Assembly (NCBI GenBank): GCA_021234535.1
Contig: CM037830.1
Span: 35,526,937-35,590,936 of the forward strand
Direction of reading: 5' to 3'
From: Stichopus chloronotus
Lineage: Eukaryota; Echinodermata; Holothuroidea; Aspidochirotida; Stichopodidae
DNA: 64,000 nucleotides
Below are positions 50,649 through 63,970 of the stretch, in pieces. Below the pieces are notes generated by a model. That model was not told the DNA's origin. It saw only the letters and a list, made by a program, of their open reading frames with translations, and made no database searches. Position 1 is the first letter of the stretch. Every line of letters begins with the position of its first letter. The position numbers and the translations under genes were made by a program.

Positions 50649-53600
50649 TTCAATGACAGACGAGAAACAATGGTCACGAAGGGAAGGGACTATGGAGAGA
50701 GGGAACGGTGTAGGATGGACAGAACTTGAAAAAGTGAAAGAAAATTCCGATTTAATTTAACTACTGTTCTGATGTTATCAGCGTTATTTCAACATTCCTT
50801 CTCATACAAGAACTCAGCTGAAGCGATGTAGCTTGACACGAACAGTTAACGGCGAGTTCAGCTGTTATACATCAAAGAGAAACTTGCCTGTTAAACAAAC
50901 AATCCCCTTAATTCTTTTTGGCATTAAACTGTTCCTGGCAAGCTCTTAATGCACGAATGGACAATTACTCATACACACACACACACATCCCACACACACA
51001 CATCAGGAAACCCAGCGCCCTCTCACAAATCAGCAGTGTATTTTCACCTTAATTTCTTCTCGTTTGAAAGCTGATATCCTTAGAACATAGGCTTCTGCAG
51101 TTTGGCGAAATATATACTATGGGCACTGTTCTCTTCATCCCATGCGACTTCGGTGAGTCGTACCCGGGGGATGACTGGGGTATAATACGTGTCTCTCTGT
51201 GTTTGTGTATGAGGAGGGGGGGGGGGTAAAGATGCTGGTTAGATATGCATATATCTTTGACATTATAAAATTTAAGTCTTTTACAGAATGTACAATAACT
51301 TTTAAAATTCTCAGTGAAATTTTAAAGTACTGTCACAAATGTAGGTACTCTTGATATATGCAATATTTTTTTTTATTGCTTTAGTTATGTAATGTACAAT
51401 AATATACAATATATAGTGTCAACAGCAGTGCTGTCTGAAGATCATTTTCTGTTGCATGAGCTTATTATTAAAGACAACGCCGTGGAGGTGGTTATGGGTT
51501 GGGAAAGGGGAGAAAATTATCTCAAACCATGAAAAGAGGAGTTATCATATCCATTTCAAAAGATACTATTTTTGTACCCACAAAAATGCTATGGGTAATT
51601 TTCCTCAGTTTTAAACAACACACAATTTCATGTTCCAAAATTCGCATCAAGAACAATTTGACTAAAGTATGGTTCTTTGATAAGGAGTTGATGAGAAACT
51701 TTCAACTCACAGTGGGTTACATCCATGATGCCAAATCGGGCTTAACACTGTCATCGGGTGCATTTTTGTACCCTTTCCTGTGTAGTATTTGCTCTTCAAG
51801 AAAGAAACGGAATGATTGAAGGAAAAATCAAAGCATTACATATTGTACTTTGGTGAATCGGTTCATTTGAGTGGAGATCTATTTTGTCAAAAGGGGCTAG
51901 GACCCAATCCCCCTTTTCAATTAAGGAAATTGTCTGTATGAGAGTAGAGGAATTAGCTTTCCAGCATTTTTGTTTGATCCTCATGAGTTTTCAAATAAGC
52001 TTCATGGATCGTGTGGACAAAACGTAAGCTAGTTTTCCTTTCTTTCTCAATTTTGGACAATGGGAAGGAATGAGATGTATTTTTTTTTGAGAGAGAGAGA
52101 GAGAAAGGTGGAGAGACGGCGGGAGGGATGAAGAGAGAGAATAAGGGGCTTATGATTATTTAATTCCATATATTCACCCTTAATTCTATTTCAATCTTTC
52201 GTCTTAAAGATAAGCAGCAGGACAAGTTTACAGTAGTTCCATTCGATGAAAAGAACGCTTGTAAAGGCTCAAGGAGGTGATTACTCCAAGCAAACGAAAC
52301 TGAAACGAATTGGGAAATACGAAAGAGTATAAAGAAAAGTAAAACGTAATATCGAAGAAAACAAAGGAATCAAAGAGAATCAAAGGAATTGAAGATGTAC
52401 AAAATGCGTCATTTACTCTAAATTATAAAACAAGGTAGTTGCTATTCAAAGGAGTCAATGAACGAAATGACATACAAGCTTCTGATGACTTAAGACAAGT
52501 TTAATGTTTACTATGTAATGAACTACCACACATATCTTCCATCGCTGAACTGTTCACCATATCGATTTGATGGAGCTTTCCCTATTGCTGTCTTAAACTC
52601 TTCCACATGTATAATCAAAACAATGTTCATGCCGTGCAACATGACCTACTCTGCATCTTTCGAATTTGCTGTCAATCAAAGGAGAAATTTGCTTTCTCCA
52701 GTCAAAATGTTGCTCTTAGTGATAGGTGACTGACTCTTACTTCTTTCTGTCATGTTGAAGGTGCAAACGATGCTGCATCCGTAAATTGTACCCTTTTCGA
52801 TAGGGATGGGAGATTTGATTCCCTGGGAAAGGTAATTCCTAAGATGGAAGCTGTGTCATCCAATCATTTACGCAAATCAGTCTTTGGCGTTTACCCCAAA
52901 CACTGCCTCTAAATATAATCAGTTCTCCCTATCAAACCAGAATGCGAGGCATTCACACTCGCGAATATGGACCGAATTGCAGATCTAAACGGACTGTGGT
53001 ATCACTCAAGTAATGCACTGCGGTTTACTGCTTACAGGCTTATGATAACCGTAACTAGTAGTCTAGGGTCGTAAAAGGAACACCAATCATCCCACTAAGT
53101 TACGACTGAAAAGCGCACAAGGCTACGCACACAATTCAGTCTACGATTAGGAGCACGACGAATTCGTTCGCTAACTTAGACTCGAGTTAGCCTAGCCTAG
53201 CAGTTACAACTTATGCTACACTTGGCTAAGTTCCAGTAAACTTCTACTCTATATCATGACACGATACATACGAACGTTTGAAAAGGCAGTAACCGTACGC
53301 TTATCACACCATTATCTCTAGGCCTAGTGTCAATGACAATTTTGAAGAAAAAGACAACACGGTCACGATAACACACATTTGCCAATCTTTGCTAACCTGC
53401 CTAGTGGAACTGACAGTGGACACGTACAGTATTGTGGTCCACTCTCATGTGTGTGCAACACGGCAGTAGTACGGCACACACACGAGAGCTGCATATATGA
53501 AGATAAATATGCAAAGTCTGACAGAACAGCTCGACGTGTTACCACCTGTTATCTTTCTTTTTATTGGGATATAAAACAAACCAGTTCGTAATCATGCAGT

Positions 53601-54746
53601 ATTAACCTCGTGGTTTAAAATATTAACAACTGAATTTTAATACAACATTCCTCTATCAGAAAAAAATAGCATCCAAAGTTCGCTACAATCTATTTAAAAA
53701 AATTCAGAACACCGACAGTGAAGGGTTGAGATTTTCGTACGGAACAGCCGTTCGCAAAACGGTGGAAAGGAGTGTTATTCCTTGTTTTACAGTCGTTTTG
53801 TTGTGCAAATCCTCAGAAACGTTAATGTTTACAACGTAATAGTCTATAAAATGTTCTAAAAAGCATACAGTAATTGTTATACATATTTAAAAGTTTCTTT
53901 TTAAGTAATTTGCTTTGGTTAATTTGAAAGAATTTTCAGTCATGCGAAGGAAAGACTGTCAAAAGGCTGAAACACGACTGCTATACTTCGCTATTCGCTC
54001 GTAAAAAAGCAGAGCCAATCAGCATTCAGCGTAAAAAAAAACTTTGCGTGGTCGATGGCGCTATTTAAAAAGTGGCAATAGTGGCATGGAACTTTTTATG
54101 TGTAGCCATTCAGCAGTTAAACGTACGCAGTTAAGTTTGGGAGAAGTACATTATCCCTGTCCAAGTTCCTGCTCACAGTTTCATTGATGGTGGCCAATAT
54201 CTGTAAGGTGAAATTTTGTTGCAGCTAGACATTCATTTCGTCATTCGTGAAAAGTAACTTTGAGGGAAAACAAATAGTAAGGTATGAAGGAATGTGTCCA
54301 TGCGAATTATTTCGCCTTGACTTCAGAAAAGAAAAACTTGTGGGGGTAATGTTAGTCGTAGCCGCCCTAACCTGACTTAATCGAGCCTAGCGTTAAGTAC
54401 ACACAATAAACATAGCTAGTCCTAGGAGGAGTAACAAGACCTGTGGCCTAGCCCTAACTTTAAGTTCAAGTTAAACAAAGACTAGCTCTTGAACAGTGCT
54501 GTGTGCTCCGTGTGTGCTTCATGTATTACCACCTGAGGGGTGCCACTAACGGTTGGGGCTAAATGTACCAAGAATTTGTTGCCTACCCCCCCAGTCCCCC
54601 ACTATTGCAAAAAGGTGCAGATCTTGGACCACGGTAAAGGCATCCAGACACTCTATATTTTGAGATACCTTGTTTTAAAAGCTTACGTTTCCAAGAAGCA
54701 ATGGTGAATGACAATTTGTATAAATCATTCGCCCATTTAGACTGGA
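50649..54746. other. Homeobox 3' flank and intergenic stretch
   Basis: Probable 3' UTR begins at 50649; the best poly(A)-like signal is ATTAAA at 51467, which is weak support. Microsatellites: (CA)n at 50971-51002 and (GA)n near 52088-52104; a G run near 51217. Near 53438-53485 two 15-base arms (ctctc-tgtgtgtgc type) form a small imperfect hairpin. No coding exon is recognised. Confidence 0.45.
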
Positions 54747-55124
54747 CTGATAATAGACTGGTGCAGCTTTGCAAGGGAGGTTTGTGAAGAGGTTGTGGTA
54801 AAGAAGAGTTCACCAATTGGAGGACCTGGGATTCAGGTGGAAATAGGTTAGGCCAAATTTGGTAACAGGGAGTAACGCCGGGGGCAGATGCAAATGTGCT
54901 AGTGGTTGTTTGGCTTACGCAAGAAGGAGAATTAAATGAAAATCGTCATGGTCCCAGTACCATCACGGAGCGAGGAAAAACTCCTGGCTCTTATCAAGAA
55001 ATGGGTCCTTCCTGGCTCCATAATTCACAGTGACTGCTAGATGTCCTACTCGAAGCTGCAAGGCATGGGGTGCACGCATCTGACTGTGAACCACTCTTTT
55101 GAAATCACTAATCAAGAGACAGGT
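54747..55124 (+). pseudogene. Decayed Merlin / IS1595-type (ISXO2-like) DDE transposase
   Basis: One frame, read without any shift over 126 codons, follows the ISXO2-like transposase of Merlin elements: DWCSFAREVCEE, then IGGPGIQVEI, AKFGNRE, RRGQ, WLFG, VMVPVPSRSEEKLLALIKKW, VLPGSIIHSDC, YSKLQGMGCTHLTVNHSFE and ETG. Five stops interrupt it (54849, 54873, 54900, 54933, 55038). The first catalytic Asp (normally VEIDES) is lost, the SD of the second motif remains, and the usual Trp after SDC is a TAG. A shifted, weaker continuation upstream (from about 54618) resembles the N-terminal region. It is a dead fragment; terminal repeats were not found. Confidence 0.82.
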
Positions 55125-58100
55125 ATGTCATCTCATTATGTAACCAATCGTCGATTGTTGGTCCCCTTTTTTGAGCTGAACCCAATTCTATTTCAGGTTG
55201 GTTTTCTGGGTATGACTACTCTATTGTGTTTCTGTTTTGTATTCTATTCTCTGTTCTGCACTGAGGACATTCATTCCATTAATCTCCTTTCATTGCGTTG
55301 CATCTCCTTGCATCGTATCGTGGGCCATTGTGTCGGATGCACCTGCTGCGGATTCCTGACGTAAGTTCTGGTCACTGATTAAAGAGCCCAGTATTGTATG
55401 TGATCAGGTGGTGATCAGTATCATGAGTCATTAGTTATCATCACCTCGTACAATTGTGCAATACTGGATTGTATGCGTGCTTTGGTTTAGACAATTACAT
55501 CACCTGTACCTCCAGCAACATGACATTTAACCAGGATGCATCGAAAACAGATAATAATCCTGCTTTTCTTCATCTCATGCTGAACTCGAAACAGTTCTTT
55601 GCTTTTAACATTCAACCAAACATACAAACTTTACTGAGGTAATCATTCATTGATCACTTGACGAGAATTGTGACCATTAAAACTATAAAAACATTTACCA
55701 AAATCAAATTTTTGCACTAGTATCTTGCTATGTGTCTTCCTCTTTGTGCAATATGTTGGTGTTGTCTGGATAAAATAATCTGTAGAAAATCGTCTTTCAA
55801 AGAAGAATCTCTTTCAACTAACCATTTCATTTTATTGTTTTAATGTTTCAATATGTTATTTTTGCATTTTTTATTCATTGCTCCTTTTTATAAATATTTA
55901 CTGTTTATACCAGATTAGATCAAGTGAAAAGAATACATAAAAGTCTTTCTTGTAACAGCTTTTTCCACCCTTACAAGAATGTGTTCCTGTAAAAGTATGA
56001 GTAAACTGTGGTTTACATGACACTGTTTGCATTTAATGTCCCATGCCAGTATTTATTGAATATATCATTATAGGTAAAATACCAGTATGTATTTATAACA
56101 TTTGTATGGCATACCAGTATCTATGTATTTAGCATACTAGTATTTATTGTTAAAGTTTTGGTGAATCTTTGTAGTGACTGGATGATATTCAGCCACCAGA
56201 TTAAAGTAAAATAATCAAAACCCTCCAGGTTATGAAAAGGGTCATCGCTGAGCAAAATTTGGTAATTTTTTACTTAACCGTTTGGAAACTTAAATCCACT
56301 AGAAAAAGGTGCCTGAGCGGGATTTTCACACCCTTGGCTTAAATTTTTAAAAACTTTCATAACTTGGCATATTGCGCTACTTTAAAAATTGCGTTTAGCA
56401 GTGCAGTTAAGGAATGGAAAAAAAAAAAAGAAAAAAAGAAAATCAGGAGAGATTGACTATAAAAACACAAAAGTAGCCCAGATAGTGTTTGAGATGTTGT
56501 AACTATAGGACAGTCCAATGCATGGTGCTGCCAGGAGTCAGTGGTAGCATCATACACATGTGGGATGGCAAAAGTTTTGGTCATTTGATGGCTTGTTTAA
56601 TTCCCAAATTAAATTCCCAAATTTAATTTAAGTATCGCACCAATGTTGGATGTATCATGTCATATTATGCATCAGACAACTGGACACTGAGTGATGTAAC
56701 ACCAGCTGAAGGTATTTAGGCATGATGTTTGCAAGCAAATATTGTGGTACAATATATTGTCCTAATTTCTGGAAGGCTGCATCAGATTCCTACCCTCTTA
56801 GAACAAAGTTTTATATGTGGTACTGTCATTCTCATTTTCAGATAAGTAAGCATAATGCTATCGCTAATGTGTCTCATTTAACCTTGAACTACAGATATGA
56901 AACAACACCGTCTATTGTTCTCCCTTCAAAGTGGACCATACCTTGTCAATGTATCTATAGATCTAAATAAGCATTGGACATGCATAAGTTGATTATAGAC
57001 TACAAGAACAATGACCAAACTTTACAATTTATCATGACAACCTTATTTTATGAAGTGGTACATGCACAAAGTTAAATGTCACAAAGTTATTATCAATATA
57101 TAGTTATCTTTGTCATTTACACTTTGAAACATTTTCATTTTGTCCCATTTTTTGTTAACTGCTTTCTTTCTTCTGGTGTTTGCAGTTTTCTGTATGTGTG
57201 TTTCATCTTGGTGTTGCTCATAGTCTTCTCAGCATTTATGCAAGGTTCTATCTTGAGGAATTTGAGCAGAAGATGTAGTGCTCTGGCAGTTCAGTGTGAG
57301 CACCATTCTGGGAATGGGGTCTAATGGGAGGGGTTACTTGCATTGTTTGTGCTAGGAATTGAACCTAGAAGGGAAATCCCTCTCAAAAAAAAAAGAAAGA
57401 AAAAGATTTATCTTTGTGCTGGATTCAGGAGACAAATGTGCCATTCACGCAATCCTGCGCCTTAGAGTGAATACTGTGACATAGGATTTTTTTATAGAAT
57501 ATGCAGACAGAATATGCTGAGTTGGCAAATGGTTCAATCTCATTTCCTATTTTTGAGCTAATATGTGTCAAGAATTTACCCATACGTTGGTGTTTGAAAC
57601 TGAAATTTTTGGCAAGTTTCCTTTTTGTAAACGATAGTTAATTGTTTATATTTGAATACTCTACAAAGTTTTTACAATTGAACCTTGAGGTTTAGAACAA
57701 GCTGTAAATTTGTGTCAGCTGGTAGCCTGTCAATTTGATCCTTAATGCTGGCTGATAAGCACCAATGTTGTTTTCAGCTGGCCGTCTGTCACTGGTCTGC
57801 ATGGCTGAAACCCAGTATTGAGTTTGCCTTCAGTCCACCAAAGATGATGATTGATTCTGGCTTTTGAGGCAATTTGTAGTCATGTGAGATGCTGTTTTCC
57901 CTGAACATTGTCACTCGATAGAATTATCCAGAATTTCAACAACTTGATACAGTTGCAGACCACTCCAAAATTTTAATCTTACAGGTTTTGTTGCAAATCA
58001 GTCACAAACATCATCAGTGCTGTCTGCAGCTGATCCTTGTGTTAAAAATGTGCCATTTCTTAATCAATATGTATGTTTGCATAAAATGTTTCAAAAATTC

Positions 58101-60078
58101 TGCCCAAGAAATCTCTTCATCAATTCATTACTCTTCCTGCAGTTCAAAAGTATAGTAAAACATCCACTCAGGGTGATGTATCTCCCACTGTATACATGTA
58201 CGTCATGCTACAGTGTACATAGGACAATCCTGATGGTGCCATATGTGGTTCAAATTTTGGGTTCTTCTTAATTTGCAAATTTTTTCTTGTAAGACTTCAC
58301 TGTCAGACTTCACTTCTAGAATTTTACTGTCATAATTTTAGTCTAAATTTACTCCAAACATGAAATTGTCATCGAAAGTCAGAGAACAATGAGAAGTAGT
58401 TGAAGAGTAACTCATCATCTTGCAAGTAAGTTAATATCACTCTGTTAGTATATGCTTGGCTGTACATATTTGTATTTTATGAACGGTCAGCAGAAAAGCA
58501 AAGGCTGTTGTTAACCATGTGACTTCATTCTTTAGTGGGACGGGTCTAGTGTTCTTTCGAAGTGCATTGAACTACCACCCCTTGTCATGAGATAGGCCTG
58601 TATGTAGTTAGTAATTACACATCGTTACATCTATGCCGAATGAGAACGACCAATCAAATCTAAAATAAAGTTTTAATTGCCCTATCTGTAAAGGTAACTT
58701 AGTTCCATTGAGCATCATAAGGTGTCTTCATATAGCTGCTAACATGTTAAATTCATTGCCAACATTGTCCCCTCAGTCATTCCAACCCCTCCAGTCAATA
58801 ACTCAGTTTTCATTCAGAGGAAGTTCTCATCATTTTCATACAAATGTGCAACATCCCCGTTTGTAAATGGACACTTCCTCCTGTGCAGGCTGCTGCAATT
58901 TGTTCATGTATGTACTGTATCTACCAAAGTATGCAGACTATTTCATTCCTTGCCTGTGGGGATATTTTATCTTGTTTTAATAACCCTTTTCCTGCACAGT
59001 GCTACAGGCTCCAAGACCTCTCTGCGAGATAAAGTGAAATCCTTTTACGTAGATAAAAGACAGGACAATCTGGTCTGTTTGGAGAAGAGAATTAAGCCAA
59101 GATGACCAGATATGACTTAATTGAGGACTTCCCGATTATATGGGATACCGTGTGCTGGAAATTAAACACCACGCATTGGGAGACAAAACAGCCACCATTT
59201 TACAACTGCTGTCATCATCGAGAAATTATAAACTAACTGAAAACAGATATGAAAAGTTGTGTGGATGTTTATTCAAACTTTTTTGCTAAGGTAGGTTACC
59301 TGGTTTATCACTTTATTTGTATTCTGATTAAAGTTTGATATTCTACTATGTTATTGTATTCTTATAAAAGTTTGATTATGTAATTTAGATAGTTCTTTCT
59401 GATGTGGAGGTACATTTAATTGCGTTTGTTACAGAGACAGTTCTTTTTACTGCGCTGCAAAATAGGTCTGTGAATGTTAGTGATGTGCATCGCATCTCTC
59501 TGAAGGAAAACGTAATTTTTCAATTAACGAATGCTCTTTGAGCAGTTGCAATAAGGGTCAGTTATGAGGGAGTGTATTGCACAGATATACCCCCACTGCT
59601 ATTATTGGCATGGTATTATAATGGCAGTAATCAACACCGAATTTACTGTATTTACAAATTGGGTTTTGCTTAGCAAACTTTTTCTTGAAGGAACGGTCAA
59701 AAAAGTACATCTGAAATATGAAATCAAGAAATTGTCGAATGTAAACAACTTTATCACATTAACTTAAGTTTGTATTTTCATGGAATACTTGAAATACATG
59801 TTAGTTGACAAAAATGTGTAGAGAAGTGGATCTAGATCGTAAGTGGATATGCAATGTGCATTGTGATGTGACCTTACTGTAGACTTAAAACCTAGGGTGT
59901 TTAGATTTGGCACAATTGAAACTTCTACTTAAAAATAAAAGTAGCAAAAATGTTAAACACTGTGAATTTTTTTTCTTCGATAACATATTTCCGTGCGGTT
60001 GCTGATCCGTTGCTGTTTCTGATGGTTGACATTTCTGATGGTATGGTACTTCTTGGTATATATGTTTCCTTTCTGTAG
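55125..60078. other. Intergenic or 5' region of the downstream gene
   Basis: No recognised coding exon; short frames near 57076 and 58017 lack domains. A run of A is at 56420-56437. One stretch, 59000-59290, has good splice consensus at both ends and is listed separately. Confidence 0.4.
59000..59290 (+). other. Possible untranslated exon
   Basis: Preceded by a polypyrimidine acceptor (cttttcctgcacag) and followed by a strong donor (aag/gtaggt). It has stops in all frames beyond about 45 codons, so it would be a 5' UTR exon of the gene starting at 60214. Without transcript data this is only a splice-signal prediction. Confidence 0.25.
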
Positions 60079-60213
60079 AGACAACAGCTGCTTTGTTGTG
60101 TACAGAGGGAAATATAATGACCACTGCTCGTGACCTTTGACCTTGGCTGGCATGACCACTCCAGTGACCACAATCTCGCTGCTGATGTGACGTTTCATGG
60201 ACGTGTCGTGACG
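60079..60213 (+). promoter_or_regulatory. 5' leader with three short upstream ORFs
   Basis: After an acceptor-like tttcctttctgtag the leader holds complete short ORFs at 60117-60140 (7 codons), 60152-60190 (12 codons) and 60197-60211 (4 codons), all ending before the main ATG at 60214. If this leader is in the mRNA, reinitiation or leaky scanning would be needed for the main frame. Confidence 0.4.
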
Positions 60214-63200
60214 ATGATGCAAAGATTCCGTCGCCTGTGTCGAGCCCGTCTGTGGGACATTCTGGTGACATTACTCGGTATTCTGTCCTTCTCAGTATAC
60301 ATCTTACACCAAAGCAGACTACTGGAAGGTGGCGATGGAATCACCATGGTAACCGAAGGGGAGAATAGTGTAACAGGAGCAAAAAGGGGAAACGGAACTA
60401 GGATGGCACATCAGCGGAGTTCTCTTCTTCAATATTTGCAAGAGGTATCGTTGTCACATTTGCTTCTCCATAGCAAGCAGGGAGGAGGGAAATCTTCAAT
60501 GTATTGATGAGGTGGACATAAGGCTGTGATGGTTAGTAAAAAATTGGAAACTGGTTTTGGTGGCCGTGAAAACCGGTTTTTAAATGAAAACCGGTTTTTT
60601 CAAAATCTACTCTGACCATATGCATAACACACTTACGTACGCACACGGAGTTAAGTATTTGCACAACTGTTGGTCAAAAGTTAAACGAAAACTCAAGTTT
60701 TTCTTCAAAATTTTCAACACACCATCAATAAGTAGAGACTTTCCATTAAAAAGTGTGGAATGCCTTATCAAAGTAAAATTTGAAATGGAGCAAAAATCAC
60801 TATTGGTTACTATCCGGTTTTTTCCTAGTAACCTTTTTTTCGGTTTCTTGAAAATTCCAAAAACCAACTCAAACAAAACCGGTTTTAACCGGTTTTCAAA
60901 TCAAAACTGGTTTTCCGAACAGCCTTAGGTGGACATCTCAGGATAAATAATTTATTCCCACCACTGCAGTACCTACCATTTCCCTTGATATTTGCTTTGA
61001 TGGAGATTTGTAGTGGAAATCGTGTAATATGATTGTTTAATAGAGGATTACTGTAATTTGTAAGAAGGTGGTGGCACAACATGTGGCCAGCGGTAAAACT
61101 GTATATCTTCAATTTTGGTTTGGGTTTACATATGTCACAATTCTGGTATTGTGCCAAAGGAGTAAAAGAGATTTTTTTTTAAGGTGAGGCTATTGCAGCC
61201 TTGCATTTCTCTGGTGGTGTCTGATAAGGAGCAATGTGTCCACACAAAGATTTCCAAACAACTAGTATGTGTGAAATACAGCATTTGCTGTGCCATATAT
61301 GACAGCCACTAACGAGTAATTGCTCCGTTCATTAGACAATAATTGAAAAGTAGAAGTTTCACTGATAACCCCCTCAGTCTTATGGTGTGACTGTATTTTT
61401 GCATGTGTAAGTTGTTGCTGAAGCTACATATCTGTGTGAAAGCCAATTATATTTTTTGATCTTGCAAGTTATCTGCATTCTTCTGTTTCATCTGAGCTAC
61501 ATCCAATGTATGGCCAAAGGACACTGAATAGCTAAAGTGAATTTGTAAAGTTACTCTTTCTGCCGATACTCTCAAAGTTTGACTTCTGTTTTCTCTCATG
61601 ATACTTAATTTTGAGTGGGTTGTATGAATAGGTTTTCATTTCACCCACTTTGTCAAACTTCTTTCTCTCTGGACATGATCACGTTCACACTCTGTGAACT
61701 TCTTGAGGGTAATTGTTTTGATTAAAGTGTAAGTGCCATTAACCTTTGGACAGACAAAAACATTCTTGGAATTCTTCAGATCGTTGCTATGACAACAGGA
61801 TCAGCAACATCATCTTGGCAACCAGCATCAGCAAACTCACAATTCTTCATTTGGTAACTTGATAGATTCTGCATTTGACACAAATTTCACATAGTTGTAA
61901 AACTCAGTATAGTGTATAGTGATCAGACTCCTACAATTAGTATATATACGCTGTGCAAGTCGATTAATGCCATGTGCCAAAACTGTAAGGGGGAAGGGAT
62001 GGGGGGGTAGAGGTGGTAGGAATTGGAAAATTTTGCATATTAGTCTTTAGAAGAATATGTAATTATGGATGAGTAATTAATGCATAATTGTTGTTTTAGT
62101 GTGATTTGGGTTGCAAGCCTATTTGCCTCACAAAGAGAATAAAACAAATAGTGTGTTCAAATGCCTATTGTTTGATTTATTTGTAGGACTACATGCAAGT
62201 TAAATGTAAGTTAATGACCTCACACAGTTCCCTTTTGGGAAGTTGAATTCTTTTTGTTGAGGACTGATTACTTATAAGTGCTTCGATTGTAATCCATTCA
62301 TGGCAATGAACAAAACGAAAATTTAACTTGTACGAATTGTCAAACTCAATATTGTGTATGGAAACAGACCATGCACAAATATCTCTCCTCTAGTTTGAAG
62401 GGTTTAAATGAATTCTAGAACATTAGGCATGTATTAGTTATTATTATTTTATTATATATATATATATATACTTTATACATTATATATATTATTATTATAT
62501 TATGTATCACGGCATCTGTAAATTAAGGTTAGCTTTAATGGATTGTAACTATTTGTTAACCTTTTGCCACATTTATCGATCATTACTGTGTCGGTTGATA
62601 GTTATCAACGCTATTGAGTGCAGTACCGTACCTCCCCTTCATTAAAAACATCCAAAGAAATAGAGTAGTAAGCAATAGACCTATGTGCACTGTTGCAAGG
62701 TTTTTTTACACTTACAGTTTGTTTGTCACAACCTGCCATACCCCTATGCTGTCTGTTTTCGTTGGCAGTTGTCAGTTTCACGAGTGTGCATGCATTTGGT
62801 CCATACCCCCCCTATTAACACTTTCCTAGAAGAATATTAAGAAAAAAGAAGAAGTCTATCTCACAAATTCAGATTGTTTTCCATGTTTTTTTTTTTCACT
62901 CACATAACTTCCCTGAAAGTTTGCGTTCCTTGAAAGCTATCTGTCTGAGCATGTATGCCACCCTCACTCTCTTCTCTCCCCCCCCTTCCCTTCCCTCTAC
63001 AGAAGTTCAAACAGACCCTTATGAGTTTAACTTATTTTTTTCTGTGCAGTAAATGTTTGAGTACCCTGAGGCTGTGATCATATCCTGCAAAGAGTAAGAC
63101 GTGACAGACGAAAGATGATATTAGAAACTTTTTGACCTTATTTGGCTGGTGTTTAAATAGCCTGCTATTACTGTCTCCATTTTCACAGCTGGAAGTGCAA

Positions 63201-63306
63201 TTGACAAAATCCAGGCATCGGCTGCAGAAGTCGGTCCTAGCTGCCGGCGAACCTGGGGTCATAGGGCGAGACCTTCCTCTGTGCAGGAGAGCATTTAAAA
63301 ACAGAG
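60214..63306 (+). CDS. Type II single-pass membrane protein, N-terminal exons (unidentified)
   Basis: Exons 60214-60444 (77 codons, phase 0) and 63189-63306, with the gene continuing beyond the window. The protein begins with a basic tail (MMQRFRRLCRAR), then a hydrophobic segment at about residues 13-31, and a lumenal stem with one sequon (NGT at 60). A short amphipathic, coiled-coil-like stretch crosses the junction (LLQYLQE / LEVQLTKSRHRLQKSVL), followed by GEPGVIGRDLPLC. This layout (short cytosolic tail, signal anchor, stem) is typical of Golgi glycosyltransferases and sulfotransferases, but no catalytic domain lies in the window, so I do not name it. The second exon's donor is uncertain: gttatt at 63307 or gtttgt at about 63349. 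Start chosen at the first of two adjacent ATGs after the last upstream stop. The intron between holds the element at 60519-60927. Confidence 0.55.
60519..60927. mobile_element. hAT-like MITE, 409 bp
   Basis: Ends TAAGGCTGT and its reverse complement, flanked by the perfect 8-base repeat GGTGGACA (60511-60518 and 60928-60935). The duplication can be read as up to 10 bases if the ends are shortened by one. The body contains about five copies of the palindrome aaccggtt, concentrated at both sides (60574-60600 and 60880-60900), as expected of subterminal transposase-binding repeats. The short frames inside are not protein-like. Confidence 0.85.
60928..63188 (+). other. Rest of the first intron of the membrane-protein gene
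   Basis: Holds an (AT)n-rich patch at 62452-62500, a G run near 62000, a T run near 62888 and C run near 62980. No exon recognised. Confidence 0.4.
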
Positions 63307-63564
63307 GTTATTTTGTGAAAGTCAAAAACCCCTTTAATAATTTGCCAGGTTTGTGTCACAGAATTTATTTTGTTTTGTTGACATGTTGCACTTTGAACAG
63401 GGTCTTGAAATTTAGAGTGAAGGCATGTGGTGATGTAACTATTTCGTTAATGGTTAGATGGTCTTACTGTAATGTACTTCAAGGGTGTGAAAGGACAGCA
63501 AATTAGATGGTCCATAACAATAGAATCCATAGGACAAAAGAGAACAAAGGGATTGCACGTGCCA

Positions 63565-63598
63565 CCATTATCATTATCATTACCATCATTGTCATCAG
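63565..63598. repeat. (ATC)n microsatellite
   Basis: Runs of cattatcattatcattaccatc in the region after the second exon of the membrane-protein gene. Confidence 0.7.
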
Positions 63599-63970
63599 CC
63601 TAGATTGATCGTTACTGGATAAGTTCTGCCTCTGATGTTTGGAAGTCTCTATGCAGTTCAGTGAGGATAGAGTTTAGAGATACCAGATGATACCCTGCAG
63701 GGAAGTTGAAAATGGGCAGGGAGATGACTTATAGGGGGTTGTATCAACATTTCTCCACTCCCTGTTTGGCAGATGGAGGAGGAGCAATGATGTGGTTGTG
63801 AATATGATTTATGTGGATTTCAAAAATTTGCAGCTGATTCCATCAAATGTGTGAAAGGTGAAGGAGAGGAAGGAAGAAAACAGTTAGGAAACCGTTGTTA
63901 TTCTTTAACTGATCAGAAATTAAGGGGCAAGTGCCCTCTATTTCAACCCTAAAAATTTCGGGCACTGTAG

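Noticed and set aside
52481..52510. Second CTGATGA (about 52481) as a hammerhead
   Set aside because: No GAAA at the required distance and no stem II.
57345..57370. tRNA B-box-like ggttcaattcc on the - strand
   Set aside because: A T-stem/loop can be drawn, but there is no matching acceptor stem or A box upstream; possibly a SINE remnant or chance.
63132..63506. GalNAc-transferase or other named Golgi enzyme for the last gene
   Set aside because: Topology fits, but no catalytic motif is in the window and the stem region matches no family I can name with confidence.
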